From: Ananas comosus
Taxonomy: Eukaryota; Streptophyta; Magnoliopsida; Poales; Bromeliaceae
Direction of reading: 5' to 3'
Length of the DNA stretch: 64,000 nucleotides
NCBI RefSeq assembly: GCF_001540865.1
Contig: NC_033627.1
Span: 9,277,267 to 9,341,266, forward strand
The translations under genes and the position numbers were made by a program. The notes beneath the pieces were generated by a model. The model was not told where the DNA came from, did not search any database, and was given only the letters and a program-made list of their open reading frames with translations. This document shows positions 35,426 to 47,544 of the stretch, piece after piece. Each line of letters begins with the position of its first letter. Within the stretch, counting starts at the first letter, position 1.

Positions 35426-37149
35426 GGGCATGTTTGGTTCGTTTCCTTTTTACCATAAAACCGGAATCGGAATAGGTGAATTCGTTTGTGGGTGTTTGGT
35501 ATGCGGAAGTCTCATTCTGATTTCGATTCCCAAGTGGAATGGGAATTCCCCAATCACCTCTTTTTACAATCCGGCCTAGGATGCCGGATTGGAAGTTGAA
35601 TCCGGATGGAATGGATATTTATTCGGATTAAATTTATTTTTTCAACTTTTTTAATTAAAATATGAGTTAAAATTTGGAAATTAAATTTATTATTTTAAAT
35701 TTTAATTTGAATTTGAATTAAAAATTAAAATTTAATCAAGTATTTTGAATCTAACTTATAAATTTGAATTTAAATTAAATTTTAATTTATATAAAGTTTT
35801 ATTCAAATTTTATTTCAAACTTAAATTAAATTTATGGATTCAAATTAAAATTTAAATTGTAATATTAAGTTTGAATTTGAATAAATCAAAATTTAGTTTT
35901 ATATTTTGAATTGTCCACTCAACTTCAAAGTTTAATTTTTTTAAAAAAAATAGATTTAAAATTTTGACATTATTTCAAAATTTTGATGTAAATTTTTAAT
36001 ATTTAATTTTNNNNNNNNNNNNNNNNNNNNNNNNNNNNNNNNNNNNNNNNNNNNNNNNNNNNNNNNNNNNNNNNNNNNNNNNNNNNNNNNNNNNNNNNNN
36101 NNNNNNNNNNNNNNNNNNNNNNNNNNNNNNNNNNNNNNNNNNNNNNNNNNNNNNNNNNNNNNNNNNNNNNNNNNNNNNNNNNNNNNNNNNNNNNNNNNNN
36201 NNNNNNNNNNNNNNNNNNNNNNNNNNNNNNNNNNNNNNNNNNNNNNNNNNNNNNNNNNNNNNNNNNNNNNNNNNNNNNNNNNNNNNNNNNNNNNNNNNNN
36301 NNNNNNNNNNNNNNNNNNNNNNNNNNNNNNNNNNNNNNNNNNNNNNNNNNNNNNNNNNNNNNNNNNNNNNNNNNNNNNNNNNNNNNNNNNNNNNNNNNNN
36401 NNNNNNNNNNNNNNNNNNNNNNNNNNNNNNNNNNNNNNNNNNNNNNNNNNNNNNNNNNNNNNNNNNNNNNNNNNNNNNNNNNNNNNNNNNNNNNNNNNNN
36501 NNNNNNNNNNNNNNNNNNNNNNNNNNNNNNNNNNNNNNNNNNNNNNNNNNNNNNNNNNNNNNNNNNNNNNNNNNNNNNNNNNNNNNNNNNNNNNNNNNNN
36601 NNNNNNNNNNNNNNNNNNNNNNNNNNNNNNNNNNNNNNNNNNNNNNNNNNNNNNNNNNNNNNNNNNNNNNNNNNNNNNNNNNNNNNNNNNNNNNNNNNNN
36701 NNNNNNNNNNNNNNNNNNNNNNNNNNNNNNNNNNNNNNNNNNNNNNNNNNNNNNNNNNNNNNNNNNNTAATTTTAAGTTTGAATTTGAATAAATCAAAAT
36801 TTAGTTTTATATTTTGAATTATCCACTTAACTTCAAAGTTTAATTTTTTTAAAAAATATATATTTAAAATTTTGACATTATTTCAAAATTTTGATGTAAA
36901 TTTTTAATATTTAATTTCAATTTAAATTTAAATTAATATATTATAAAAATAAAATTAGCATATTAATTTGATTACGTTTTTTATATCTACCTAAACCAAA
37001 CACTGACAATGGAAATGATTTATTCCGATTCCGATTCAGGTAACGAACCAAACAGAATTAGGTAATGAGTCATTCCGATTCTGATTTTAGCTAATTTCGA
37101 TTCCGATTCCGATTTCAATTCTGATTCCGACTTCAAACCAAACGCGCCC
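35426..37149. mobile_element. PIF/Harbinger-like MITE containing an assembly gap
   Basis: The termini are GGGCATGTTTGGTTCG and CCAAACGCGCCC. A TAA duplication lies at 35423-35425 and 37150-37152. Subterminal regions repeat GGAATCGGAATC-type units; the interior is AT-rich and holds 757 unresolved bases. The element appears longer than its relative at 37705 because sequence next to the gap is duplicated. Confidence 0.8.
36011..36767. other. Assembly gap (757 N)
   Basis: Unresolved bases. About 130 bp directly left of the gap (35870-36010) recur almost unchanged directly right of it (36770-36920), so the gap may hide a tandem repeat or a mis-joined haplotype. Confidence 0.95.
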
Positions 37150-37152
37150 TAA

Positions 37153-37701
37153 AATTTGATTTTCAAATGAAAAGTAAATTTTCTGCCAATAGAGCATTTA
37201 ATAATCTCTATTTCAAAATCTAATTCTTACTTTTAAAATTAATTTGTTAATTTTAAAATTTGAAAATAAATCTATTTTTTTAAATCTTATTCTAATTTTG
37301 TACTCAAAGTTCAAATTTTAATTTTAATTTTAATTTTGATTCAAAATTTGAATTTAATTTTATATTTAAAAATTTAAAATTTAAGAATTTTAGTTTTAAA
37401 TATTAAATTTGAAATTTCAAGTTTTTAATTTAAAATTTTAAAATTTTAAATTATAAATTTTAAATTTCAAAATTTTAAATTATAAATTTTAAATTTCAAA
37501 ATTAAAAATGTTAAATTTTATATTTCAAATTTATATATTAAATTTTAAATTTTAAATTAAAATTTAAAATTTAAAATTTAAAATTTAAAATTTTGAAAAC
37601 TTATTTTTTAATTTTTAGATTTTAAATTTTAAATTCAAAATATCAATGGCTGTATTAGGGTTGTAACACATATCCATTATACACACAAAATACCCTAACT
37701 C
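37153..37701. other. AT-rich spacer with an empty Helitron site
   Basis: Mostly AAATTTAAAATTT low complexity with no gene. At about 37648-37690 it contains TTGTAACACATATCCATTAT, which is the unoccupied version of the site into which the Helitron at 38496-43991 inserted. Confidence 0.7.
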
Positions 37702-37704
37702 TAA

Positions 37705-38463
37705 AAGCGCATTCGGTTCAAAATCAGAATTGGAATCAGAATCGGAATCGAAATAAGCTGGAATCGGAATCGGAATGACTCATTACCTAATTCTTTTTGG
37801 TTCGTTACCTGAATCGGAATTGAAATAAATCATTTCCATTGTCGTTGTTTGGTTCAAATAGTAATAAAAAATGTAATTAAATTAATATACTAACTTTATA
37901 TTTATAATATATTAATTTAAATTCAAATTGAAAATTGAATATTAAAAATTTACATCAAAAATTGAAAGAATGTCAAAATTTTAACTCTATTTTTTTAACA
38001 AAAATTAAACTTTGAAGTTGAGTGGATAATTTAAAATATAAAACTAAATTTCGATTTATTCAAATTCAAACTTAAAATTTTAATTTTAATTTTAATTTGA
38101 ACCCATAAATTTAATTTATGTTTTAAATAAAATTTGAATAAAATTTTATATAAATTAAAATTTAATTTTAATTCAAATTTATAAGTTAGATTCAAAATAC
38201 TTGATTAAATTTTAATTTTTAATTCAAATTAAAATTAAAATATAAAATTATAAATTTAATTTCTAAATTTAAACTCATCTTTTAATTAAAAAAGTTGAAA
38301 AAATAAATTTAATCCGAATAAATATCCATTATGTCTGGATTCAACTTCCACGAAAATCGGAATCGGAATGGGACTCCCGTATACCAAACACCCACAAACA
38401 GATTCACACATTCCGATTCCGATTCCGATTCCATGGTGAAAAAGAAGCGAACCAAACACGCCC
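37705..38463. mobile_element. PIF/Harbinger-like MITE, inverted relative of 35426
   Basis: The ends are AAGCGCATTCGGTTC and GAACCAAACACGCCC, with TAA on both sides (37702-37704 and 38464-38466). Its right half is the reverse complement of the left half of the element at 35426. The left terminus differs from the family end by changes of the C-to-T/G-to-A type. Confidence 0.75.
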
Positions 38464-38569
38464 TAAGCTCAATGACTTTATTAGGTTGTAACACATCTAT
38501 AGATATATTAAAAGTTGAGTTTTATTGTGGCCACGTGTTAGCTTCTCAACGCCCCCCTCTTTCAATCCC

Positions 38570-39260
38570 TTTGCGAGCGCGCGAGGAGCGCGGGTCGCAC
38601 ACACGCGGCACCACCGGGGCGCGAGCGCGCGAAGGGCGCGAGCGGCACTGGGCCCGGGCCGCACGCACGTGGCAGCATGGGTGGGCCCGGGCGCGAGCGG
38701 GCGCTGGCTACGGGTCGCGTGGGGCAGCATGGGGGGGCGCGAGCGCGCGAGAGGCACGAGCGGGCGCGGGGCGCGGGGCGTGCGCACATGGCAGAGTGGG
38801 CAGGCGTGGCGCGGGCGGGCGGCTCGAGAGGGTGCGGGCGGCGCGGGTTGTGCCGCGACTCTCTCTCTCCCTTTCTCCCTCTTTCTTTCCCCATCTCTCT
38901 CTCTTCCCCTCTCCTTTCCCCCCACGGGCAGACGAACGGGCGTGCGAGGCTAGTGCGGGTGCGCGGGGCTGGCGCGGCGCGGGTGGGCAGCTCGACCGGG
39001 TGCCCCTCTCTCTCTCTCTCTCTTTCTCTCTCCGTCTCCCTCTCTCCCTACGGGGGGGCGCCGGCGCAGGCGCGCGAGGCGGGCGCGGCGCGGGTGGGCG
39101 GCTCGAGCGGCCCCCCCTTTCTCTTTCTTTCTCTCTCTTTCTCCCCCTACGGGCAGGCGCCGACACGGGCGCGCGAGGCGAGTGCGACGCGAGTGGGTGG
39201 CTCGAGCGGCCCCTCTCTCTCTCTCTTGCTCTCTCCCTCGCTCCCTCTCTCTCTCTCCCT
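38570..39260 (+). repeat. GC-rich minisatellite inside the Helitron
   Basis: About five degenerate units of roughly 80-140 bp alternate a GC-rich block (GCGCGAGGCGGGCGCGGCGC) with a pyrimidine block (CTCTCTCTTTCTCTC). It creates long but meaningless reading frames in several frames and on both strands. G/C skew switches at each block. Confidence 0.75.
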
Positions 39261-39299
39261 CCCTCTCCCCTTCTCACTCTCTCAATGTAAATTTAAAAT

Positions 39300-39534
39300 G
39301 TAAAATTTTAAAATTTAAGTTTAAAAACTTTAAATATCAAATCTAAATTTAAAATTAAATATTTAAAATTTAAATTTTTTATTATTTAAAAATTAAATTT
39401 AAATTTTAAATATAAACTGTTGAAGTTCAAAATTTAAATCTTAAATTTGAAATTGAAATTTTAATATTTGGAATTTAATATTTGAATTTTTTTAATTCAA
39501 TTTATAATTTAATATTTAAAATATTGAAATTTGA
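39300..39534. other. AT-rich low-complexity sequence
   Basis: AAATTTAAAATTT-type sequence between the GC-rich array and the second gap. No gene. Confidence 0.6.
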
Positions 39535-39559
39535 NNNNNNNNNNNNNNNNNNNNNNNNN
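39535..39559. other. Assembly gap (25 N)
   Basis: Unresolved bases inside the Helitron, at the switch from AT-rich sequence to the family C LTR copy. Confidence 0.95.
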
Positions 39560-39584
39560 AGAGGAGAAGAAAGAGAGCGATCGA

Positions 39585-42500
39585 TCACGTGGCATTTCTT
39601 ATGCACAACGCCATAGCCACCAGGGTAAAACTAGATTAACTCTATTTAATGAAAATAGTGTAGAGACCCTCTTCCGAAATTTTAGCTGAGGCTTTCTATC
39701 CAGCAATGCTGGAGAGGACGATCATACTCTCGGTGTCCTGTCGTTGGCTGTGAAATGACTCCAAAGCGGCGTAGGCCCAACTTTGAAGCATATTAACGCG
39801 GACTTGAAGATCTCGAATAGCAGATTTACAGATGATCCTGCTGTTATACCCCTGCGTACACCGCATTGGTTTGTCACTTTGGTAAACATCGATGCTCTAT
39901 AAGTGGTATAATCAGCACCGACCGGCTATACCGTGTATACCGCCTCGTTCTTGGCCGCAGCTAGCTTCCTCCTGGGTACCTTCATACTCTTTGTACCTGT
40001 AGCAGGGTGGGTTTTGTATCCGTAACACTGGATAGTGTAGATAGGGACGCTAAGTTTGACATTTTGAGCACAATTTGTCACTAATTCACCCACCCCTATC
40101 TTAAACACTCTACCCATTGGACGCAAGAACGAGAGAGAGAGGGATACTCTTCATGCTGCTACCTGTCTGCTTACTACGCGCGGCACTCGTGCTTCTTCTC
40201 CTCTCCTTTCTACTTCCTTAGCATAACTTAGAGTGTTGGAGGAGCAAGAGAAGCTCGAGCTTACAGCGCCGAAACAAGAAGCGCCGGGGAGCGACTACGA
40301 TCGGAGCTTTCTCGACAGAGTGACCTGACGAGGCGTATCCAGCTGACCGAGCTACAAGCCACTTACTGCCATCCTTCTCACTGAACATGGTGCTTTCGCT
40401 CGTAGGAAGATTTCGCAGGTAGTTGCTCTCGAATTACTTGCTTTTATGGCTTTAAAACTCTGTTTTCGAAACTGTCACCTCTGCTGCTGCTGTATCCATA
40501 GCGTCGCACGCTCGCAGAGTTTGACTCGTATTCTCGCGCAGGCAATTTCAAGGCTACGCACTCTAGAATTCAGTTGATAATCTCGAGACTCACTGAGACC
40601 GAAATCCATAGGATCCTTGCTCGGCCGCCCGATTCTGGAGAAAGGCTTTGCCTCTGTGAAATCCTGTTCTACATTCGAGTTCCTTGTTGTTGGCCTTGAG
40701 ACAGCACTCTGAATTGCATGATTTTGAATCACATCGACCCCCCGCCGTGTTTTACCCTAGTTCTCTTGGTTTAGCGAGTGTCGAAACGCAACGGAAATTT
40801 GGTGAATGCTAGATTCGGCACCAGACTATTCGAGATAAATATCACTACCTAATTCAGTGCATTTCTTGAGAGGGCAGGCTTGAACTGTTCGAACTCTAGT
40901 TTATGCTCCCGCTGCTGTTTCCGAGCAGGATTTCAGAGATGGCTGTTTCGTCCTAAGGTCCGCCAGGCGTCGACGTTTTATTCTGGCCCATTCTCGTCGT
41001 AGATCGTCGGAATTCCAGCGCTAAACCTTGCCATATGGAATCCGACTTACGGAGTACGACAAGCTTCAGAGCCCGTATTAGTTTGCATGAAAACTTTTGT
41101 TTTAGGTTTATGCCTTGTGTCGTTTAAACGAACATTTTTTCCGTCTGCCTATTTTTTCTGGGCATTTCGTTATTTGAGATGTAATTTGCCGTTCTATTCT
41201 TCGCATTCTAGGAAGAACCTGGCACTTCTCTACGGACCAAAGCCCAGTGAACTATTTTGGATCCGGTGCCACTTTCTTCGGCTGCCCACCCTTCCTATTA
41301 GGAGTCTGCTTGAAGATGGGTTCATCGGTTTAAGCTCTAAGTACAGCATATCTAGTGCACTTTATCTTTGTTCTTGAACACTTAAACGAGTATTCTTCAA
41401 AATTCATGAATCTATTTATAATCATTACAAACCCTGAATTGGGAGCATCTTATTGAGTAATGATATTGATACTTGTGGACTTTGATTTGACTTAGCCAAA
41501 AACCTCCCCGAATTGATCGTCATTTACATACAAACTCCCCACTTATAAGCCTTCGATTTTGACTCTAGAGCCGTTCATTGTACCGTCGCGCTGTTTGTGC
41601 GATGATACCCAGGGTAGTGTAGACTGTTACGGGGTGTCGGCGCCGTCGGGGCAAAACGCGTGGGCCCCCAAATTAACCTGTAATTGTTACTTGGGTTGCT
41701 GGTATAGTGGCCTGCAATTGAGGCTCGATCAACTCGAGTCACAGTATGTCCCGACGACCCCATCACCCCCCTGATAGCACGCTGCCATACCGTCCCTTAA
41801 CACTCCCACAAATCCCTGACAGCTTAACAAACCTTCCACACCGTACGCCACTACCGGGAGTATAGCCCTTGTGCTCTCTCCGCGTCGTTCGGGTATGCCG
41901 TTGGAACTTGCTCTCAAAAACGCACCACACACTTAGGTTAGGTGGGGTTTACTCGTGCAGTACACAACCCGTACCAGACACACGGTACAGGGTCTTTCAC
42001 AAGTCCCTCAGCATTTGAATCTGGTTGACATTGAGTCTATAAGGTATTTCTAGAGAAGCATTACGATAAAAGCATATGCGACTTGTAGCTGTAGTGAGTA
42101 AATTTCCATGCTTCATCTATATAAACTATCTTGCTTACCCTGTAGAGAAAATTAATGGCGACCGATTGTTCTTAGAGGACCACCGGGCACTGAGGACTAC
42201 TTTTTTATAGAGTTCCCGCCCTCTTTTTCATCCACCGGTATGTTTTCATTATACGAACCTTTAATGTTCCTCGGACCCCGTTTCTACTCGCCGATTGAAA
42301 CAATATATAAACACTTCATGAAGGCAGGAACCGCGAAGAAAAGCACTTGCGATTAGAGCCTACCCAACTTCGACGTACAAGCTAGAGGACTCGTCCTGCA
42401 GGTAGTGACAGTTTTTGTTCGCGTTAGATTAAAGACATGCCGATACCACGCGCTTAAATATGTGCATATCATATGAATCTCTCTAGATAATTGTTCTAAT

Positions 42501-42722
42501 GGATCCAATTGAAGGCTGTTCTATGTATCACAAATAAATTATTTAATTTTCTACCTTCTTGTTTCATAGATTTACTTTCAGCTAACTAAAATTAATCTAG
42601 AAAACAACATTGCATCATTGTACGAAATAATGAAATTTAAATAAAAAAAATCAGTTCAGCCTCACACTTCTCGTATACCGGAGAATCTCTTATATACGAG
42701 CAAAAATTTGTCGCGTTCCACA
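39585..42722 (+). mobile_element. LTR family C, plus-strand copy inside the Helitron
   Basis: This is the inverted partner of 44141-46865. Matching landmarks are AATAGTGTAGAGACC (39645), AGAGTGTTGGAGGAGCAAGA (40231), GTCCTGCAGGTAGTGACAG (42393) and CGTATACCGGAGAA (42673). It has no coding sequence. Part of its right end (about 42440-42640) is an unrelated insert. Boundaries are approximate. Confidence 0.65.
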
Positions 42723-42779
42723 ATGGTACCTTAGATGTGGACAGCCCCAAAGGCGATGACAACAGAATAAAAGCAACCA

Positions 42780-43960
42780 AATGAAATAAAATCCTAGAAT
42801 ATTAGTTAAATAAAAAGTGGCATCATACACATGATATACAATCTAAATGGAGACATAAAAATATGAATCTATAAGTTAAAATGTTGAAACTATCACACAA
42901 GCACAGTCTGTTGTATAATGGCCCTACCTAGTTAATTAGGATCCGTCGCTTCCCCAACACCGCCATAGACAGGATCTACACAATGACAATCCAAGCTCTG
43001 CCTAAAATTACTAGCTCTTTGATTTTCGATTTCTAAAATAAAATTAAATCTCAACTTACGAATTATCGCCTACACTTCTAAACTAATCATTACAGTATTT
43101 AAAATTCAAAAGATGAATTTAAATAAACGATCGCTTTCAAACTAAAGATTTTAAATTTATTTCAATACTTTTAAATATTAAATCATACAAATTAAATATT
43201 AGATCAAATATAGATTTTCATATTTAAAATTTCAAAATGAAATTTGACATACATCATATTATAAAATAAGGAGCTTAAAATAATTAAAATTTTACCAGCT
43301 TAGTCAAATTAAGAATAGAAAATATAAATAAATTTAAAATTTAAATTATCACACCATACTCATAGACATCTAGTATATTTATAAATTTTTAAAAATAGAA
43401 ATTGAATAAAATATAAATTTAAATTAAAATCTACTAGAGAGAACTGAAATTTAAAGTTTAAAAATGTAAAAATTGAACAAAATTTATTTCAGTAATTACA
43501 TAAACTATACATTTAAAATTTTAATAAAAGTCTATAACTTATTTAATTCAAATTATCAAATTTTACATTTTATATTCAAATTTTAAATTTTAAAATTTAA
43601 AATATAAAATCTAATATTTGAAACTTAAAATTTAAATATTTTATATTTTATCTTAATTACTAAAGCTAAAACTTTAAATTTTAGCTCCTAAATTTAAAAT
43701 TTTACATTTTATATTCAAATTTTCAATTTTAAAATTTAAAATATAAAATCTAATATTTGAAATCTAATATTTTAAATTTGATATTTAATATTTAAAAGTT
43801 GAAAATAATATTTAAAATCTAAGTTTGAAAGATGTTTATTTGAAATTCATCAATTTTGAATTTTAAATCTGAATGATAGTTTAAAATTCAACTATACAAT
43901 CAAAATTTTAATTTTAATTTTAAATCGAAAATCAAACTAAAATTTTAGGTTGTCGATGTT
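42780..43960. other. AT-rich interior of the Helitron
   Basis: AT-rich DNA dominated by AAATTTTAAATTT-like sequence. One segment near 43560-43620 is repeated at about 43690-43750. No gene. Confidence 0.6.
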
Positions 43961-44140
43961 GATCCGTCGCGAAGCGCGGGCCCTAAACTAGTATCCATTA
44001 TACACAGCTTGCTTTATAGTTCACATTTAACTTAGAATTCATAATTTTTATGTCTCATCTTAGATTTTATCTAAGTTAGATGCCACATATCTTAACCTAT
44101 ATTCTACATTCTTATTTCCATTTCGTGCTCTTATTCTATT

Positions 44141-46865
44141 TGTCACGCTCTGGGCTGCACAGTCCCCCGGGCACGCCGACAAATCTGCCGTATATAAGAG
44201 AATTTCTCCGGTATACGAAGCGTAGCTGAACCTGTATAAACATACAATACTACAAGCAGTAGTATAGAGCTGAAGTAAACTATAAACAAGCAGGTAGAAA
44301 TAACAAACATTGTATACATACAACAGCCACGGATACAATAGAACACTACTCACTCCAGCGAGTTCAACTGTATGCACAAAAGCGCCCGAACAAAAACTGT
44401 CACTACCTGCAGCGGGAGTCCTCTAGCACTGTACTCGAAGGGTAGGCTCTAACTCGCCACGTCTTTCCCGCGGTCCGCCTCAGAAGGAGCAGCAGCCGAA
44501 ACAGAAGGCCCTGCAACAACGGTGGAGGAAAGAGGGCGTGAGAACTACTATAAAAACAAGTAGTCCTCAGTGGGTGCCGTCCTAAGCAACATCGGTCCGC
44601 CCACTAAGTCTACAGGGTAAGCAAGATAGAAGAAAATGAAGCTGGAAACTCTCTACAGCTACAAGTCGCTATGCTATCATGCCCAGAACTAACACCTATA
44701 GACTCAAGTCAACCAGACCCAATCCGAAGGGGACTGTGAACGCACCCGTCCCTGGGACTGTGAACGCACCCGTCCCGTGCCCGGTTGTGACTGCACAGCT
44801 ACCCCCACTCTAAACCTCAGTGGAGAGCAAGTCCAACCTGCACTACCCGACACCGACGCGAAAGCACAAAGCCTAACTCCGGAGTGGCACTCGGGGGAGC
44901 TACCCAGCCGAGTATGCAGCGTAGCTCTGTCGAGCTCAATCAGGCCCTAACCAGCCAAACCCAAGTAACCAAAACAGACTTTGGGGCCCACCGCCTGCCC
45001 CGACGGCGCCCGACACCCCGTAACAGTCTACACTCAGCTAGTATAAGCTCGGCGTCCCAGCACGAGCACAAACACAAGCTACACTATCCTGGGTATCCAT
45101 CGCACAAAGCCCACGACGATACAATGCAACACGGCTCCTAGAGCTAAATCCGGCAGTGTATGTAAATGACGATCAATTCGGGGTTTTCTCCTAAGTCAAA
45201 TCCAAGTCCAACAAGTATCAATTATCATCACTCACTAAGCATGCTCCCAATTCAGGTTTTTAATATACTAATCCATGAATTTGAGCTACCTCATTTAGTG
45301 TTCAACGAACAAAGCATACAAGTCGACTAATATGTACTTAGAGGCAAAAACCGATGAACCCACCTCTCAAGCAACTCCTGGCAGCGAAGAAAGTGGCCCG
45401 GATCCAAATTGATCCCTCGCTGGTCCGTCGAAGTCCCCGGTTCTCCTGCTGCGAAGAAGTAAACCCAATTACACTCAAAATCACGAAATCTGCCCAGAAA
45501 ACAGCAGCGAAGAAAGCGTTAAATCCGACCAAGCTAACCTCATCCAAATTCAGCAAACAAGGGCTCTGAAGCTTCGTCTCGAAGTCACGGATCCAATGGC
45601 CCAGGTTTCGCTGAATTCCGACGCTCCTACGCAGAGAACGGGCCAGAATACGAAACGTCGACGCTGGAACCTGCGAAACAGCATCTCTGAAATCTGCTCG
45701 GCAAACAGCAGCCTAGTAAAACTAGGGTTCGACAGGGCAAACCTGCTCCAAAAATCACGATCTTGGGCTCAGAATCTTCGTCTCGAAGTCGCGAATCTAT
45801 CACACCAAATTTCGTTGCGTTTCGACACTCCTACACAGAGAACTAGGTAAAACACGGCGGGTCGATGCTGGAATCAGCAATCAGCACTTCAGAGTCTGCT
45901 CGGCAAACAACAACTCAGTAAAAAGTAATTTTGACAGAGCAAACCTTCTCCAAATCGGGCGAGCAAGGATCCTATGGATTCGCCTCGAAGTCTCGGTTCC
46001 AACGAATCAAGTCGCGTCACGTTCCGATGCCCCTGCGCGGAATACGAGTCAAAACTCTGCGGGTCGACGCTGGAATCAGCAGCAGCAGCAGTGCAGTTCG
46101 AAAATCGTAGAAGTTTAAAGCCATAAAAGCGATCTCGAGGAGCCACTCACCTCGACAAATCCTCCCTGCGAGCAGCACCTCGTCGAGGATGGCAAGGATC
46201 GGCTGTAGCACGGCCTCCTCGCAGCGTCACCTCGTCGAAAACTCGCTCGATCCGCTCCGCGGCGCTTCGTCGACGAAGCTCGAGCTTCTCTTGAGCTCCT
46301 CCAACACTCTAAGTTGCTAAGGGAAGTAGAAGGAGAGGAAGAAGAAGCACAGCAGCAGCAGCAGCATGAAGAAGCTCCCCTCTCTCTCTCCTCTCTGCTC
46401 CAAGGTAAGGGTTAAAGGGGGGGTGATGTGACAAGATGGCCAAAAAGTCAACTTGCACCCTGCTTCCACTTTGTACCGGTACAAAACCCCCCCCTGTACC
46501 GGTACAAATAGGCAACCCGAGAGCCTAGCTGCGCGGGGCTATACCGGTATAGCCCTGGTGGTTATACCGGTATAGCAATCGATGTTGTACCAGTACAAAC
46601 CCAGATTTGTACCGGTACAGCTCACTGAAAATCTGCTATTTCGCAGATCTTCAAGATACACGCTGCTCTCAAGTTCCCACAAGGCCCGTTTGGCGTCCAC
46701 TTCGCGCCAACGCGACCCGGACTTGTCCCGACACTCTCCAGAGCTGTCGACAAGCCTCAGCTAAAATTTCAGGTCTCTACACTATTTTTCATTTTCACAC
46801 AATAGGGTTAAAATCCTAGTTTTACCCTTGTTGGTGCCAATAAGAAAGTGCCACGGTGAATCGGT
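44141..46865 (-). mobile_element. LTR family C, minus-strand copy
   Basis: The minus-strand 3' end is TGTCACGCTC on the plus strand at 44141. The other end is near 46865. It contains three diverged units of about 190 bp (45580-46100) sharing GAATCTTCGTCTCGAAGTC and CTGCTCGGCAAACA. At 46470-46620 it has a cluster of GTACCGGTAC/ATACCGGTAT palindromes. No coding sequence was found, so it is probably a solo LTR. Confidence 0.65.
46473..46618 (-). promoter_or_regulatory. Palindrome cluster in LTR family C
   Basis: Exact GTACCGGTAC occurs at 46473, 46496 and 46609. A 20-bp perfect palindrome centred on ACCGGT lies at 46536-46555, and TATACCGGTATA lies near 46563. In the last two, both arms changed together (GTAC to ATAC/GTAT). 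The core GTAC is the binding core of plant SBP-box factors, so a regulatory role is possible but untested. Confidence 0.55.
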
Positions 46866-47516
46866 GCAAGCGTAGACGGGAACGCTAGAGCTAGAAATAA
46901 ATGACATGTTGGTGCACCGGGAACAAAGAACAAATGATAGTCAACCACAAGCGGTTAGAGCAGTTGAGATCGGCCTATAGTGGCCCACGAAACTAGGGAA
47001 GCGGTCGATTGTGTAAATAACCGAATAACAATGCTCGGAGTATAAATAGGCAAGTAACGCCTGGAAGAGGGTTCTTTTCCCAATGAACCGAAGACTACTT
47101 TTCTATTTCCATACATTTTCCTTGCTTTTCTAGAAGTAGTCTATCTGTAATCTTTCTTTTCCTGCATTTATTGTCTTTTCTAGTAGTCTTTAAGTTAGAT
47201 TTCTAGAGTCTGTATGCCTTATAGCCACACTCTCTTTTGTACAACTTTCCAACTTTAAGTTTTAATATATAACGGCCATTCGGCTCATCAGCCGACCCAA
47301 ACACTGTGTAATATCCTATTCTGCTCATTCAGCTGAATTGATTTTGTAGTAGAAGGTTTCGAACTCGGCAGATTCGATCCCTTATCAGCTGAATCGCTTG
47401 ATCAGTCGAAGGGCGCAGACTTCGAGGGTCATCACGTGAAGCCATATCAATTCCTTGCATGCATCCCAAAAGAAGATCTTTGACCGCGTCAACGGTTAGA
47501 GAATTCGGCTCATAGC
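46866..47516 (+). repeat. 5' LTR of a Tat-lineage Ty3 element, partial
   Basis: A TATA box (TATAAATAGG) at 47041 is followed by a leader and then the primer-site region. GGCTCATCAGCCGA-type short inverted repeats occur near 47280. The left boundary is obscured by the family C LTR. Only one LTR of this element is in view. Confidence 0.5.
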
Positions 47517-47520
47517 AATT

Positions 47521-47540
47521 TTTAGCACGTCCGGTGGGAC
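47521..47540 (+). other. Primer-binding region of the Tat-like element
   Basis: The sequence TTTAGCACGTCCGGTGGGAC resembles the GGCACGCCCGGTGGGAC region that follows the LTR in Tat-lineage elements. It has diverged, and I cannot name the tRNA with certainty. Confidence 0.5.
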
Positions 47541-47544
47541 ACAA

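Larger units (their letters stand above)
38496..43991 (+). mobile_element. Non-autonomous Helitron
   Basis: The 5' end TCTATAGATATATTAAAAG and the 3' end CTAG, preceded by a GC-rich imperfect hairpin (about 43963-43980, GCGAAGCGCGGG), are the standard Helitron signals. Insertion is between A (38495) and T (43992). The flanking halves TTGTAACACA and TATCCATTATACAC are found joined at 37663-37688, an internal empty site. No RepHel helicase is present. The cargo comprises a GC-rich array (38570-39260), AT-rich sequence, a 25-base gap and a plus-strand copy of LTR family C. Confidence 0.82.

Noticed and set aside
36003..36797. 264-residue open frame on the minus strand
   Set aside because: It consists almost wholly of unresolved bases in the assembly gap.
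38331..39290. 319-residue open frame, Arg/Ala/Ser-rich
   Set aside because: It comes from the GC-rich and CT-rich minisatellite in the Helitron; all frames and both strands are open there, and no domain is present.
44060..44377. 105-residue minus-strand frame
   Set aside because: It straddles the end of LTR family C and matches no known protein; treated as chance.
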